A DNA stretch of 23,424 nt, from contig NZ_RIZI01000153.1 in the NCBI RefSeq assembly GCF_003721225.1, positions 1-23,424 on the forward strand, in the 5' to 3' direction. Positions within the stretch are counted from its first letter, which is position 1. The number at the start of each line of letters is the position of its first letter. Both the position numbers and the translations under genes were made by a program. The notes beneath the pieces are model-generated. The model was not told where the DNA came from. It did not search any database and saw nothing but the letters and a program-made list of their open reading frames with translations. Below, piece by piece: positions 1 through 7,720 of this stretch. Origin of the DNA: Acidithiobacillus sulfuriphilus. GTDB lineage: Bacteria > Pseudomonadota > Gammaproteobacteria > Acidithiobacillales > Acidithiobacillaceae.

Positions 1-689
1 TCGGTGCGGTAGATCTGAACCCGCAGCGGCAGGATAAAAAGGCCGCTTAAAAAATGGGAAACGCGACAACTACCTTGACAGACGCCGTCTGGGTCACCCA
101 AGAGACGATCAAGGTTAGTAATCGGGAAATTCTCCATCTGTGCATCCACATTGGTAGCAAGCGCACCCTTCGCACGAACAAACTCAAGAACCTGAAAAGA
201 AGAGTTATTACCTCTGAAACGAGCGGTGGCTTGACCATCCCAAGGAACGATGCCAGCCCCGTCATTCTCGCCTGTGTGCCTGAGCTCGATCCAATGATTT
301 GCTTCTTCTCGACTATCGAACAATACACATGGCATCGGATCGACGAGTGTCGAATCGAAATTCAGAGCGAGTTTTTTTATTTTTACTTTCAGTGAAGTGG
401 CTATATCCATATCGTCAAGCCGCGCTGGATTACATAGCAATTTACTTGCTGCTAAGCGGCGATTTCCTTCAACGACTATGTGCTTATCGCTTTTCTCATT
501 TGTGATAACACTTACACGTTCGGTAGGATTTAATCCCTGCTGTGCAATGTCCTGAGCCAACTTCCAAAGTTTATCGCCTTGGTTTGACACAATTTCTTGC
601 AAGGCAGCACGTTGATCAGACAGGCCGTTAAAGCGGGGATTATCCAAGTCGAATAGTAGATTTTCCAAATCTAATTCCAAGTCATTCAT
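1..689 (-). CDS. ParB/sulfiredoxin-fold domain protein, partial (C-terminus beyond left edge)
   Basis: The reading frame opens with ATG at 689, about 7 nt after a GGGGG ribosome-binding site, and stays open to base 1, giving about 229 visible residues. Near the N-terminus are DNPRF (residues 16-20) and, after a helix-rich stretch, EGNRRLAA (74-81). This spacing and the G-x-R-R-x-x-A core match the N-terminal ParB/Srx fold, whose members bind or hydrolyse nucleotides or cut DNA. A further conserved-looking segment with RHTGENDG lies near residues 137-144. It starts 37 nt after the mod stop on the same strand, so it is probably co-transcribed with mod and may be an accessory of that system; this is inference. 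Base composition is clearly AT-richer than the restriction genes. No partitioning context (parA, parS) is visible, so a plasmid-segregation role is unlikely. The last 30 visible residues fit the family less clearly, so a frameshift near the edge cannot be excluded. Confidence 0.72.
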   Translation of the reverse strand, partial: MNDLELDLENLLFDLDNPRFNGLSDQRAALQEIVSNQGDKLWKLAQDIAQQGLNPTERVSVITNEKSDKHIVVEGNRRLAASKLLCNPARLDDMDIATSLKVKIKKLALNFDSTLVDPMPCVLFDSREEANHWIELRHTGENDGAGIVPWDGQATARFRGNNSSFQVLEFVRAKGALATNVDAQMENFPITNLDRLLGDPDGVCQGSCRVSHFLSGLFILPLRVQIYRT

Positions 690-726
690 AACACCCCCTT
701 TGTTTTAAGACACGTTCAACAAGCAA

Positions 727-3570
727 TCAAACAATCCGAAACACCTTCATCACCTCATCCCCCAAATGATTGATCACCTTCACCGCGATCCGCCCCGACT
801 TGGGCTTGTCGAAGGGGCGGGAGGTGTCGCTGTGCAGGGTGGCCCAGGCTTCTTCGTTGATTTCGGCTTTTAGGGTGGTTTTTAGGGCCTTGTAGGGGTC
901 GTTGGCGCCGAGGAAGTAGGCTTGGCGGACGAAGAAGGATTCCATGTTGTAGTCGGTGTCGATGAACCAGCAGGCGATGCCTTCGGGGCCGTCGCTGCGG
1001 ACTTCGCCGGTGTTGGGGTGGAAGACGTCGACGCCGTTGACCTTGACGCGCACCTGGCCGCCTTCAACCTCCAGGATGTCGATGTCGGGCTCGCCGAAGA
1101 TGACGAAGAGGTTGCCCTTGCCGGTGTTCTTGAGGTCTTCGGCCATGTGCAGGTCGGCGTTCATGCGTGCCTTGAGCACGGGGATGCGGCCGAGTTTGCT
1201 GAAGTCGGAGCTGTGCACGTCATAGTTGAAGGCGCAGGCGACGAGCACGTCGAAGCCCGCTTCCGCGCACTCGCGGGCGGCCTCCACCAGATCGGGCTTG
1301 TTGACCGTACCGAACTCGGGGCCGATGAAGATGCCCGCGCGTTTTTCCGTGCCACCTTCGTCGTAGCGACCTTCGGCGCAGATCAGATCGCCGGGCCAGG
1401 GGGCCAACGAGGTGAAGGTGATCTTGTCTTCCTTGTGGGCCTGTTGCACGCCGGCGGTCTTGAGGTTTTCCAGGATCATCCGGACGAAGTCGCGCTCTTC
1501 GCCGTAGGCGCCCTTGTCCTCGCCAACGCCGTCCAGCAGATCGTCATCCTCGTCCACGCCCAGCACGCGGTGGGGCGAGAGACTCTCGACGGTGAAGGGG
1601 CCGGCGACGCGGACTTTCTTCTTGTCTTCGTAGGGTTTGTCGTAGAGGTACTCGAATTCGGCCTTGGCGGCGATGGAGGCGTCCATTTCCTTTTGGCGGG
1701 CGATGCGGGCTTGCCACCAGTCGGCGTGGAGTTTTTTCGCGGCATCCGGCCACTTGGGATCGGCGTCGCGGGGGATTTCCCATTCCTGCCATACCGGTAG
1801 GAGCGGCCCATGGCCGCGACCAGCGTCGGTGTTGCGGCCATGGGCCGCTCCTACAGCGAGGGCCGCGCGCAGGGGCTCCAGGGTTTGCTGCCATTTTTCC
1901 CAGATGACGTCGATCTCGGCGTTGTTGGCGATGGATTTCAGGGTGATATGGGGTACGCGCTCGTAGACGAAGCCGTGGCGGAGGTCGCCGTGGGTGGGGT
2001 GGCTGGAGGATGCGCTGCGGGTGACTTCGGCTTCCTTGATCTGGCCGTCGCGGCTGTCGGCGAGCAGGTAGTAGGGGTAACGGGCGCCCATGATGCGGGC
2101 TCGTGCCAGGGCCAGGGCGACGCGGGAGGTGTCGAGGGTGATCCAGCGGCGACCCCATTGTTCGGCGACAGTGGCGGTGGTGCCGGAGCCGCAGGTGGGG
2201 TCGAGGACGAGGTCGCCGGGGTCGGTGGCCATGAGGATGCAGCGTTGAACGACCTTCGTCGAAGTCTGGACAACGTAAATTCGTGGGTCGCTGTATTGGC
2301 CCGTAATTGTGTCAACCCATGTGGATGCGAGCGGCTGAGCCGGATAGTCACGGAAAAATCTCACGAACCGAACAGAGTTAGTGCTCTCATGTATTCGATT
2401 CGCCTTCGCTAAACGCGACATTCCCATCGGAGATGTCGTCCAGAATCTAGTCCCAGGTTTAAACTTCTTACCTTGAAATTCGAAATCACATTTGCCTTCA
2501 CTGTAATCGTGGCTGCTGGTGAGATCGCCCACCGAATAAGCTGTTGAGGGATTTGGTTGCTCATGTTGCGCAATTTTTCGTCGTTCTCCGTTTTCGTTTT
2601 CAGTGTAACTGTAAAACCCAAGGTCACTCTCGTAGCCCTTCTCCACGAGCACACTCCGATACTTCGCAGTCAGGCGGTTCTTCGCAAACCAGATAATGTA
2701 ATCGAAGTTATTTGCGAGGAATTCGGAGGTAAGTGAACTCGTCTTTTTAAAAGAGATGAGAGCCATGGAGTTATCTTCCCCAAACACCTCATCCATCACC
2801 GCCCTTACCCGGTGCACATTCTCATCCCCAATCTGCACAAAGATCGACCCGGAGTCGGTCAACAAATCCCGCGCCACGGTCAACCGATCACGCAGATAGG
2901 TCAGATAGGAATGAATGCCGTCGCGCCAGGTGTCGCGGAAGGCCTTGACCTGTTCCGGTTCGCGGGTGATGTGCTCGGTATTGCCGTCCTTGACGTCGCG
3001 GCTCGTCGTGCTCCACTGGAAATTGCTGTTGAATTTGATGCCGTAGGGCGGATCGAAATAGATGCACTGCACCTGCCCGCGCAGTCCTTCGCGCTCGGCC
3101 AGGCTGGCCATGACTTGCAGGCTGTCGCCGAGGATCATGCGGTTGGCCCAGTGGGCGTCGTGCTGGTAGAACTCGGTCCTGGCGTTGTCGTCGGGCAGAC
3201 CGTTGAAGTCGGCGAAGAGGTCGATCTGCTCCTCTCCCTGGCGGTCGGCGGCGCTGCGCCGCAAAAGGTCGTCGATGAGCACCTTGGGGTGGATCTTTTC
3301 CTGGATGTAGAGGGGCGGGGCGTTGACCACGAGGTCCGACCAGTCTTGCTGGTCCTTGCCGCGCCAGACCAGTTGCGGGTCCAGGTCGCAGTTGCGCTGG
3401 GTCTTTTCCTCATCCAGTCCGGCGGCGCCACGCGCATAGGCGATGCGCACGGGGGCTTGCTCATCCTGCTTCATCACCGACTGGTATTCCGCGGTGGGGA
3501 TGTTTTTGCGGGTGGCCTCACCGTGGGTGAGGGTAGTGACGCTGAGTGTGGGGATGGATTTCTTGGCCAT
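727..3570 (-). CDS. mod: Type III-like restriction-modification DNA methyltransferase subunit (Mod)
   Basis: This 947-residue protein is a site-specific DNA methyltransferase of the beta (N6-adenine/N4-cytosine) group. The catalytic DPPY motif is at 173-176 and the S-adenosylmethionine-binding motif DPTCGSGTT at 457-465. That order, with a target-recognition region between them, is typical of type III Mod proteins. It should pair with the res product encoded upstream and confer sequence specificity. I chose the ATG at 3570 (MAKKS) over an upstream in-frame Met at 3633, because the latter lies inside vapC and 3570 follows the vapC stop by 13 nt, with AGGACG about 9 nt upstream. The long C-terminal half (about 600-947) is rich in acidic and aromatic residues, as in large Mod homologues. 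Two oddities stand out. Residues about 270-410 are encoded by AT-richer DNA than the flanks. Residues about 573-591 are encoded by a REP hairpin. Both leave the frame open. Confidence 0.9.
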   Translation of the reverse strand: MAKKSIPTLSVTTLTHGEATRKNIPTAEYQSVMKQDEQAPVRIAYARGAAGLDEEKTQRNCDLDPQLVWRGKDQQDWSDLVVNAPPLYIQEKIHPKVLIDDLLRRSAADRQGEEQIDLFADFNGLPDDNARTEFYQHDAHWANRMILGDSLQVMASLAEREGLRGQVQCIYFDPPYGIKFNSNFQWSTTSRDVKDGNTEHITREPEQVKAFRDTWRDGIHSYLTYLRDRLTVARDLLTDSGSIFVQIGDENVHRVRAVMDEVFGEDNSMALISFKKTSSLTSEFLANNFDYIIWFAKNRLTAKYRSVLVEKGYESDLGFYSYTENENGERRKIAQHEQPNPSTAYSVGDLTSSHDYSEGKCDFEFQGKKFKPGTRFWTTSPMGMSRLAKANRIHESTNSVRFVRFFRDYPAQPLASTWVDTITGQYSDPRIYVVQTSTKVVQRCILMATDPGDLVLDPTCGSGTTATVAEQWGRRWITLDTSRVALALARARIMGARYPYYLLADSRDGQIKEAEVTRSASSSHPTHGDLRHGFVYERVPHITLKSIANNAEIDVIWEKWQQTLEPLRAALAVGAAHGRNTDAGRGHGPLLPVWQEWEIPRDADPKWPDAAKKLHADWWQARIARQKEMDASIAAKAEFEYLYDKPYEDKKKVRVAGPFTVESLSPHRVLGVDEDDDLLDGVGEDKGAYGEERDFVRMILENLKTAGVQQAHKEDKITFTSLAPWPGDLICAEGRYDEGGTEKRAGIFIGPEFGTVNKPDLVEAARECAEAGFDVLVACAFNYDVHSSDFSKLGRIPVLKARMNADLHMAEDLKNTGKGNLFVIFGEPDIDILEVEGGQVRVKVNGVDVFHPNTGEVRSDGPEGIACWFIDTDYNMESFFVRQAYFLGANDPYKALKTTLKAEINEEAWATLHSDTSRPFDKPKSGRIAVKVINHLGDEVMKVFRIV
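1797..1854. repeat. REP doublet (REPIN-like hairpin) inside mod
   Basis: Two 24-nt arms (1797-1820 and 1831-1854) are inverted repeats of each other with one mismatch, separated by a 10-nt spacer. The left arm begins GTAGGAGCGGCCCATGGC. The same arm recurs identically at 11139-11162, so this is a dispersed repeat and not chance symmetry. REP sequences in proteobacteria often share the GTAGGAGCGG start and are mobilised by RAYT transposases; no RAYT gene is visible here. The element is read through in frame by mod and adds about 19 residues rich in Gly, His and Arg. Confidence 0.88.
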
Positions 3571-3583
3571 GGGCTTTACCGTC

Positions 3584-3955
3584 CTAGTGTGCGACCGGGC
3601 AGGCCAGCCGCAGCGCCTCTGCCACAACGGCAAGGCGCTTGTCTCTGGTCCACAGGGTTGCGTCGTCAGCCAGGGCAGTGGCGGCCAGCAGGTGGACGTC
3701 GATATAACCGATGCCGCGCCCCATCAGACGGTGGCGCTCGATGTAGCCCAGGGCCTCGCCTGCGGTGGCGACGGGGGCGGCGGGCAGATTACCGAGCAAC
3801 GCCAGCACTTCTGCGCGATTGGCGAGGGTGCCGCAGGCAAGTTCGCCCAGAATGAATGGATGCATCAGCACCTGCCCGGCTTCCAGCGCCACAGCCAGCA
3901 TCGAATCGTTGCGGCGCAAGTGATCGATCCAGACGGAGGTATCGACCAGGATCAT
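3584..3955 (-). CDS. vapC: VapC-family PIN-domain toxin ribonuclease
   Basis: This 123-residue protein begins MILVDTSVWIDHL, the classic start of a VapC PIN domain. The four acidic residues expected to hold the catalytic Mg2+ are present: D5, E38, D86 (YIDVHLL) and D105 (TRDKRL). VapC toxins cut RNA, commonly tRNA or rRNA, when their antitoxin is degraded. The target of this one cannot be read from sequence. Its start overlaps the end of vapB by 4 nt (ATGA), which implies translational coupling. Its stop is only 13 nt before the mod start, so toxin and methyltransferase probably share a transcript. Length and catalytic residues are intact, so it is likely functional. Confidence 0.92.
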   Translation of the reverse strand: MILVDTSVWIDHLRRNDSMLAVALEAGQVLMHPFILGELACGTLANRAEVLALLGNLPAAPVATAGEALGYIERHRLMGRGIGYIDVHLLAATALADDATLWTRDKRLAVVAEALRLACPVAH

Positions 3956-4149
3956 TGGGGCTCGGCGCGCCGCCGTGGAATAGGCCGCAGATCCGGCTCA
4001 CTGCCGCCCAGGCGGGCTAGCCGCCGTGCGCTTTCGCGCTCGATGAGCGCCTTGAGCCCCGCGTGGATCAGTGCGGTGCGTTCTTTCATGCCCGTAATGA
4101 GCTGGGCTTCGTGCAGCAGGTGGTCGTCCAGGTTGAGGGTGGTGCGCAT
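3952..4149 (-). CDS. vapB: VapB-family antitoxin
   Basis: This 65-residue protein begins MRTTLNLDDHLLHEAQ, a ribbon-helix-helix N-terminus of the VapB type, followed by a helix with GMKERTALIHAGLKALIERE. The basic, proline-rich C-terminal tail is where such antitoxins usually wrap the toxin's active site. The start at 4149 has a GGAGG ribosome-binding site 7 nt upstream. An in-frame ATG at 4176 lies within the operator and has no such site. As in other type II systems, the VapB-VapC complex would be expected to repress its own promoter; the palindromes just upstream fit this. Confidence 0.9.
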   Translation of the reverse strand: MRTTLNLDDHLLHEAQLITGMKERTALIHAGLKALIERESARRLARLGGSEPDLRPIPRRRAEPQ

Positions 4150-4164
4150 CGTGTGCCTCCGGTC

Positions 4165-4192
4165 ACCATGTATCATGGTACATCATATGATG
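4165..4192. promoter_or_regulatory. Putative VapBC operator (two palindromes)
   Basis: A perfect 12-bp palindrome, CATCATATGATG, lies at 4181-4192 and covers the -10 box. An inverted repeat with ACCATG and CATGGT arms around a 3-nt centre lies at 4165-4179, at the expected transcription start. Paired palindromes over the -10 and start site are the usual binding sites for a ribbon-helix-helix antitoxin complex. Autoregulation here is inferred, not shown. Confidence 0.6.
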
Positions 4193-4210
4193 CCTGATTA
4201 GATGTATCAA
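4182..4210 (-). promoter_or_regulatory. Sigma70 promoter of the vapBC(-mod) operon
   Basis: On the minus strand, TTGATA (4210-4205) and TATGAT (4187-4182) are separated by exactly 17 nt. Each hexamer differs from consensus at one position. Transcription would start near 4175, about 26 nt before the vapB ATG. It is the strongest promoter I could find in the accessory locus. Confidence 0.75.
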
Positions 4211-4287
4211 GTCATCGGTGACTGCATTCACTTGACCTCGGATTCGGCACTTGGCAGCGGTATTTTTTGCTCTGGCCAAATCCATGC

Positions 4288-4422
4288 TTATCCCGGTTTT
4301 TCCCTGATCCAGGCCGGGGGTTCGCTGGCATGGGCGCTCTGGCAAAGACCGTCCCAGAGGCTTTCCATGGCCGCCATTTTTTCTTCCATGGACATCTGTT
4401 CTAGCGGAAGCGTGAAGTTCAT
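4288..4422 (-). pseudogene. Truncated RelB/ParD-like addiction-module antitoxin
   Basis: A 44-residue frame starts at ATG 4422 with a good GGAG site 7 nt upstream. It encodes MNFTLPLEQMSMEEKMAAME and then LWDGLCQ, which resembles the N-terminal half of the short 'addiction module component' antitoxins of about 70-80 residues. The family's charged C-terminal half is missing: after PPAW the frame ends within eight residues. No ParE/RelE-type toxin follows. The rest of the 377-bp res-vapB gap holds the vapBC promoter and operator downstream of it; I see no gene in 4423-4526. It is most likely a relic of a second toxin-antitoxin module. A very short functional antitoxin is less likely. Confidence 0.6.
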
Positions 4423-4526
4423 CGCTGCTCCAGAATACTGCCCTATCGGCCCTTTCGACAAACGCAAAAAGCCTGCAGGTGCTGCCATCCTAGCATCATT
4501 GCCGGGCTTGAATCATTGCCGCCCGC

Positions 4527-7500
4527 TCAGGACACCAAGCCCGCCAGCATCCGCTGGAACTCGGCGTCGATCTCGTAGACCTCCGTAAACTCGGCAAAGG
4601 CCCAGCGGCCATAGCTGCCCAGGCGGTTCACGCCGGGCAGCCAGTGGGTTTCCATGGCGGCCTTCTTTTCCTTGGCGTCTTCGCGGCGATAGCCCTTGAT
4701 CTCGACGACGAGGTTGAGCAGGTCATGGTCGCCGTGGCCGTCGTCGATGCGCACGATGAAATCCGGGCGGTAGCCGCGCAGGACGGAGCCGTAGCGATAG
4801 GGCACTTCCAGACCGAGGTTGTGGTTCTTGACGTAGGCGCGCACCCGGGGATGGGCCTCGGCCACGCGGCAGAATTCGGCTTCCCAGTCGCTGTCGAGGA
4901 TGACCCAGTTGAGCTGGCAACGGCGCGGGTCGGTCTGCCAGCGCTCGGTCTTGGCGGTGTTGAAGTTGACGTGGGCGCTGCTGCCCGTGGGGTTGTAGGG
5001 GTCGAGCACGGCCTGGATGGGTTTGCTGCCGACCATGGCGCGGGTGATGCCGGCGGTAATGCGCTCGCAAGCCATGTCGGCCAATTCCGGGTAGAGGATC
5101 TGCGCCGGGTAGGTGCCGCCCGTGCAGCGCAGGCAGGTGTCCAGCCACTGCCCGGTGATGCGCTTGAGCTGGCCGAAGAGGTAGAGCTTGGGTGCCGCAA
5201 AGGGATCGCGCCATTTGCTGTAGAGGAGACGATGGGTGAGGCGATAGAGCAGGGAGGCTGGGCGTAGATCGGCCGGGCTTTCCAGGCTCAGGTCCACGCT
5301 CTCGCCGATGATGCCGGCGTTCTTGGTGATGGAGGGGCCGACCAGATCGGGGGTGAGCTCCAGCACCGAGTCGGCGGTGAACTCGGCGCTGAGGCGTTCC
5401 CCGGGCAACTCCACCCGATAGCCCTGCACGCGCGGGAAGCGGATTTCCAGGGCGTCACGCTCGGGGCGCACGGCCTTGACCTGAATGGTTTCACGGGGCG
5501 GCTGGGGTGGCGCGACCACCGGCTTGGCGGTGAAGTCGAAGGGAATGCCCAGCACATCGGCATATTCCACGTTGAACAGGCCTTCTTCATTGAGGTCGTA
5601 GGACTGGCGGCGCAGGGCGCGGCCGATGACCTGTTCACAGAGCAATTGGGTGCCGAAGGCGCGCACGCCCAGCACGTGGGTGACGGTGTTGGCGTCCCAG
5701 CCTTCGGTGAGCATGGAGACGGAGACGACGCAACGGATGGACTCGCCCAGGCGCCCCGCCTTGCCGACGGTGTTCATGACCTCGCGCAGCAATGCCTGAT
5801 CGCTGAGATTTTCTCCCCCCTGACGATCGCCCGTGCGCTCGATGATTTCGCGGCGGAAGCGCTCGATTTCGTCGGCGGCCATGCTGCGGAACTGCTCGTC
5901 CAGGGCCTCGCCGGATTCAAGCTGCTCGCTGTCAATGAGGAGGGTCCTGGGGCGGCCGAGGGGCTTGCCGTCCTCGTCGAAGTTGCGAAAGAGGGGCAGG
6001 CGGCCATTCTCCAGGGTGGTGGAGCCGTCCTCGTTCCGCCGCTGAAAGCCGGAGAGGTAGTCGTACACCAGCTTGGAGGTGGCGGTGTTGTTGCAGACGA
6101 CGATGAAGCAGGGAGGCACCCGGATGCCGGCCCTTTCCCAGAGTTCGTAGGTTTTTTGATAATGGCCGTAGAGGGCTTCCAGGGCCGTTATCAGGCGGGT
6201 GGGCAGCTTGAGGGGGTCCAGTTGCGCGGCCTTGCCCCGGCCCTTTTTCGGCATCTCCGGGCGGATATGCTCCCAGAGATCACGGAATACCGGCATTTCC
6301 CCACCGGGGATGTTGTCGGCCACCGGCACCCGCGGCAGCTTGACGATACCGCACTCGATGGCGTCCATCAGCGAAAAGTCGCTCATGGTCCAGGGGAACA
6401 AGGTGCCTTCGGCATAGCCGGAGCCGCGCAGAAAGAAAGGAGTGGCGGACAGGTCGATCACCCGGTTCACGCCCAGTTTGCGCTGGACCGCCTCCAGGCC
6501 GGAGATCCACAGCCGCGCCGCCTCGTTGTTCTGCTCGGCCTCTTTCCGCTCATCGCCCTTGAGGCCCTCCTCCTCCGCGTGGGGTTTTTCGCGGTAGCAG
6601 TGGTGGGCCTCGTCGTTGATCACCAGGATGTTCTTGAGACCCATGAGCTCGGGCATGACCCGCTGGATCATCTGTCCTTCGCTCTCCAGGGTGTCGAGGG
6701 GATCGCCGCCCCGCCCCTGGAGGAGCAGGCGGCCGCCCTTGGAGAGTTCCATGCGCTCGCGCAGCTTGAAGGCGTGGTAGTTGGTGATGACGATCTTGGC
6801 CCGCTCCAGATCGCCGAGCATGTCGCCCGGCACCAGTTCACGGCTGGCATAGTAGCTGTCGGGATCGTTGGGCTGGAGCACACGCAGGCGGTCTTTGATG
6901 GTGATGCCCGGCGCGACGACCAAAAAGCCACGGGTGAACTTCTTGCTCTGGGGCCGGCGCACCGCGTTGATCGTCTGCCAAGCGATGAGCATGGCCATGA
7001 CGGTGGTCTTGCCGGCGCCGGTGGCCAGCTTGAGGGCCAGACGCAGCAAGTCCGGGTTGGCGTCGTGCTTGGCATTGGCCAGATGTTCCAGAAAGCGTTC
7101 CCCCGTCTTGCCCAGTTGCGGCGCCACCTCGCTCAGCCAGATGGCCGTTTCCGCCGCCTCGATCTGACAAAAGAACGGCCGGATACTGCTAAAAGGGTGC
7201 TGCCGCCAATGCTGCAGCAGGCGGGCCGTTTCGGGGGTCACCCGCCAGTCATGGGGGTTGGGCAGGGCGCGCCACTGGTCCACCTCCAGCCGTAGCGCAT
7301 TGATGACGGCCGTGTGGGCGTATTGCTGCTCCTGGGTAGAGAGCCCTGCGTCGAAGAGCAAGGCCGCCTGACCGCCCCCGCCCTTTTGCTTCCGGGGCTT
7401 GGGGATCGGGGTGATGAATTCGGCGCGCCGCCGGGTCTCCACGACCCGCTGCGTCGGCTGCCCGGCGCTATCCAGTTCCCAGTGACGGTGGGGATACGCA

Positions 7501-7544
7501 TAAGGCGAATTGAGGATCGGTTGCGCGAAGAAGGCGTTATTCAT
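4527..7544 (-). CDS. res: Type III restriction endonuclease subunit, DEAD/DEAH helicase-nuclease (Res)
   Basis: This 1005-residue protein is an ATP-dependent superfamily 2 translocase/helicase with a C-terminal nuclease. Visible motifs in order are Walker A ATGAGKT (about 173-179), the DEAH box INDEAHHCYR (about 308-317), SATPF (about 362-366), TEGWDAN (about 613-619) and the arginine-finger motif QVIGRALRR (about 637-645). A PD-(D/E)XK nuclease site, YRPDFIV (about 925) with EIKGY (about 948), lies near the C-terminus. This is the standard layout of type III Res, which cleaves DNA together with Mod after translocation or diffusion between sites. The start at 7544 has only a weak GGA site. 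All motifs are intact. Unusually, its partner mod is not the next gene, because vapBC and an antitoxin relic lie between them. No clear terminator follows the stop. Confidence 0.92.
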   Translation of the reverse strand: MNNAFFAQPILNSPYAYPHRHWELDSAGQPTQRVVETRRRAEFITPIPKPRKQKGGGGQAALLFDAGLSTQEQQYAHTAVINALRLEVDQWRALPNPHDWRVTPETARLLQHWRQHPFSSIRPFFCQIEAAETAIWLSEVAPQLGKTGERFLEHLANAKHDANPDLLRLALKLATGAGKTTVMAMLIAWQTINAVRRPQSKKFTRGFLVVAPGITIKDRLRVLQPNDPDSYYASRELVPGDMLGDLERAKIVITNYHAFKLRERMELSKGGRLLLQGRGGDPLDTLESEGQMIQRVMPELMGLKNILVINDEAHHCYREKPHAEEEGLKGDERKEAEQNNEAARLWISGLEAVQRKLGVNRVIDLSATPFFLRGSGYAEGTLFPWTMSDFSLMDAIECGIVKLPRVPVADNIPGGEMPVFRDLWEHIRPEMPKKGRGKAAQLDPLKLPTRLITALEALYGHYQKTYELWERAGIRVPPCFIVVCNNTATSKLVYDYLSGFQRRNEDGSTTLENGRLPLFRNFDEDGKPLGRPRTLLIDSEQLESGEALDEQFRSMAADEIERFRREIIERTGDRQGGENLSDQALLREVMNTVGKAGRLGESIRCVVSVSMLTEGWDANTVTHVLGVRAFGTQLLCEQVIGRALRRQSYDLNEEGLFNVEYADVLGIPFDFTAKPVVAPPQPPRETIQVKAVRPERDALEIRFPRVQGYRVELPGERLSAEFTADSVLELTPDLVGPSITKNAGIIGESVDLSLESPADLRPASLLYRLTHRLLYSKWRDPFAAPKLYLFGQLKRITGQWLDTCLRCTGGTYPAQILYPELADMACERITAGITRAMVGSKPIQAVLDPYNPTGSSAHVNFNTAKTERWQTDPRRCQLNWVILDSDWEAEFCRVAEAHPRVRAYVKNHNLGLEVPYRYGSVLRGYRPDFIVRIDDGHGDHDLLNLVVEIKGYRREDAKEKKAAMETHWLPGVNRLGSYGRWAFAEFTEVYEIDAEFQRMLAGLVS

Positions 7545-7661
7545 TTTTCCGTTTTCTGCTGCATGGTCCTCGTCCGCTATTGGGTAGTGCAGTCATGGAA
7601 TAATCGCCCCTTCCTCATCAGGGCATGATGTCACGACGGCGGTTCCATGGACAAAGAAAGC

Positions 7662-7684
7662 AAGCCCATGCAGGACATGGGCTT
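7662..7684 (-). terminator. Candidate hairpin terminator downstream of ssb
   Basis: A perfect 9-bp stem (AAGCCCATG / CATGGGCTT) closes a 5-nt loop. On the minus strand it is followed by a modest T-rich run (GCTTTCTTTG). It lies 36 nt past the ssb stop and would separate ssb from the restriction locus. The weak T-tract makes this tentative. Confidence 0.45.
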
Positions 7685-7720
7685 AGCCGGATATTGCAAC
7701 GTCTTATACAATGGTACTAA

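Noticed and set aside
54..395. Plus-strand open frame of 113 codons at the left edge
   Set aside because: Lies opposite the ParB-like gene, whose motifs and ribosome-binding site support the minus strand.
922..1800. Plus-strand open frame of 292 codons opposite mod
   Set aside because: Ala/Gly/Val/Asp-rich antisense translation, typical of GC-rich shadow frames.
1797..1854. Possible rho-independent terminator inside mod
   Set aside because: The strong hairpin has no following U-tract on either strand, and its arms recur elsewhere as a repeat.
3571..3633. Upstream start of mod at 3633
   Set aside because: It would begin inside vapC and adds 21 residues that are vapC out of frame; 3570 has the better context.
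4163..4345. A 60-codon minus-strand frame between the antitoxin relic and vapB
   Set aside because: It overlaps the relic's end and the vapBC promoter, has no ribosome-binding site and matches no family.
5646..7295. Plus-strand open frame of 549 codons opposite res
   Set aside because: Shadow produced by high GC3 in res, which has every expected helicase and nuclease motif.
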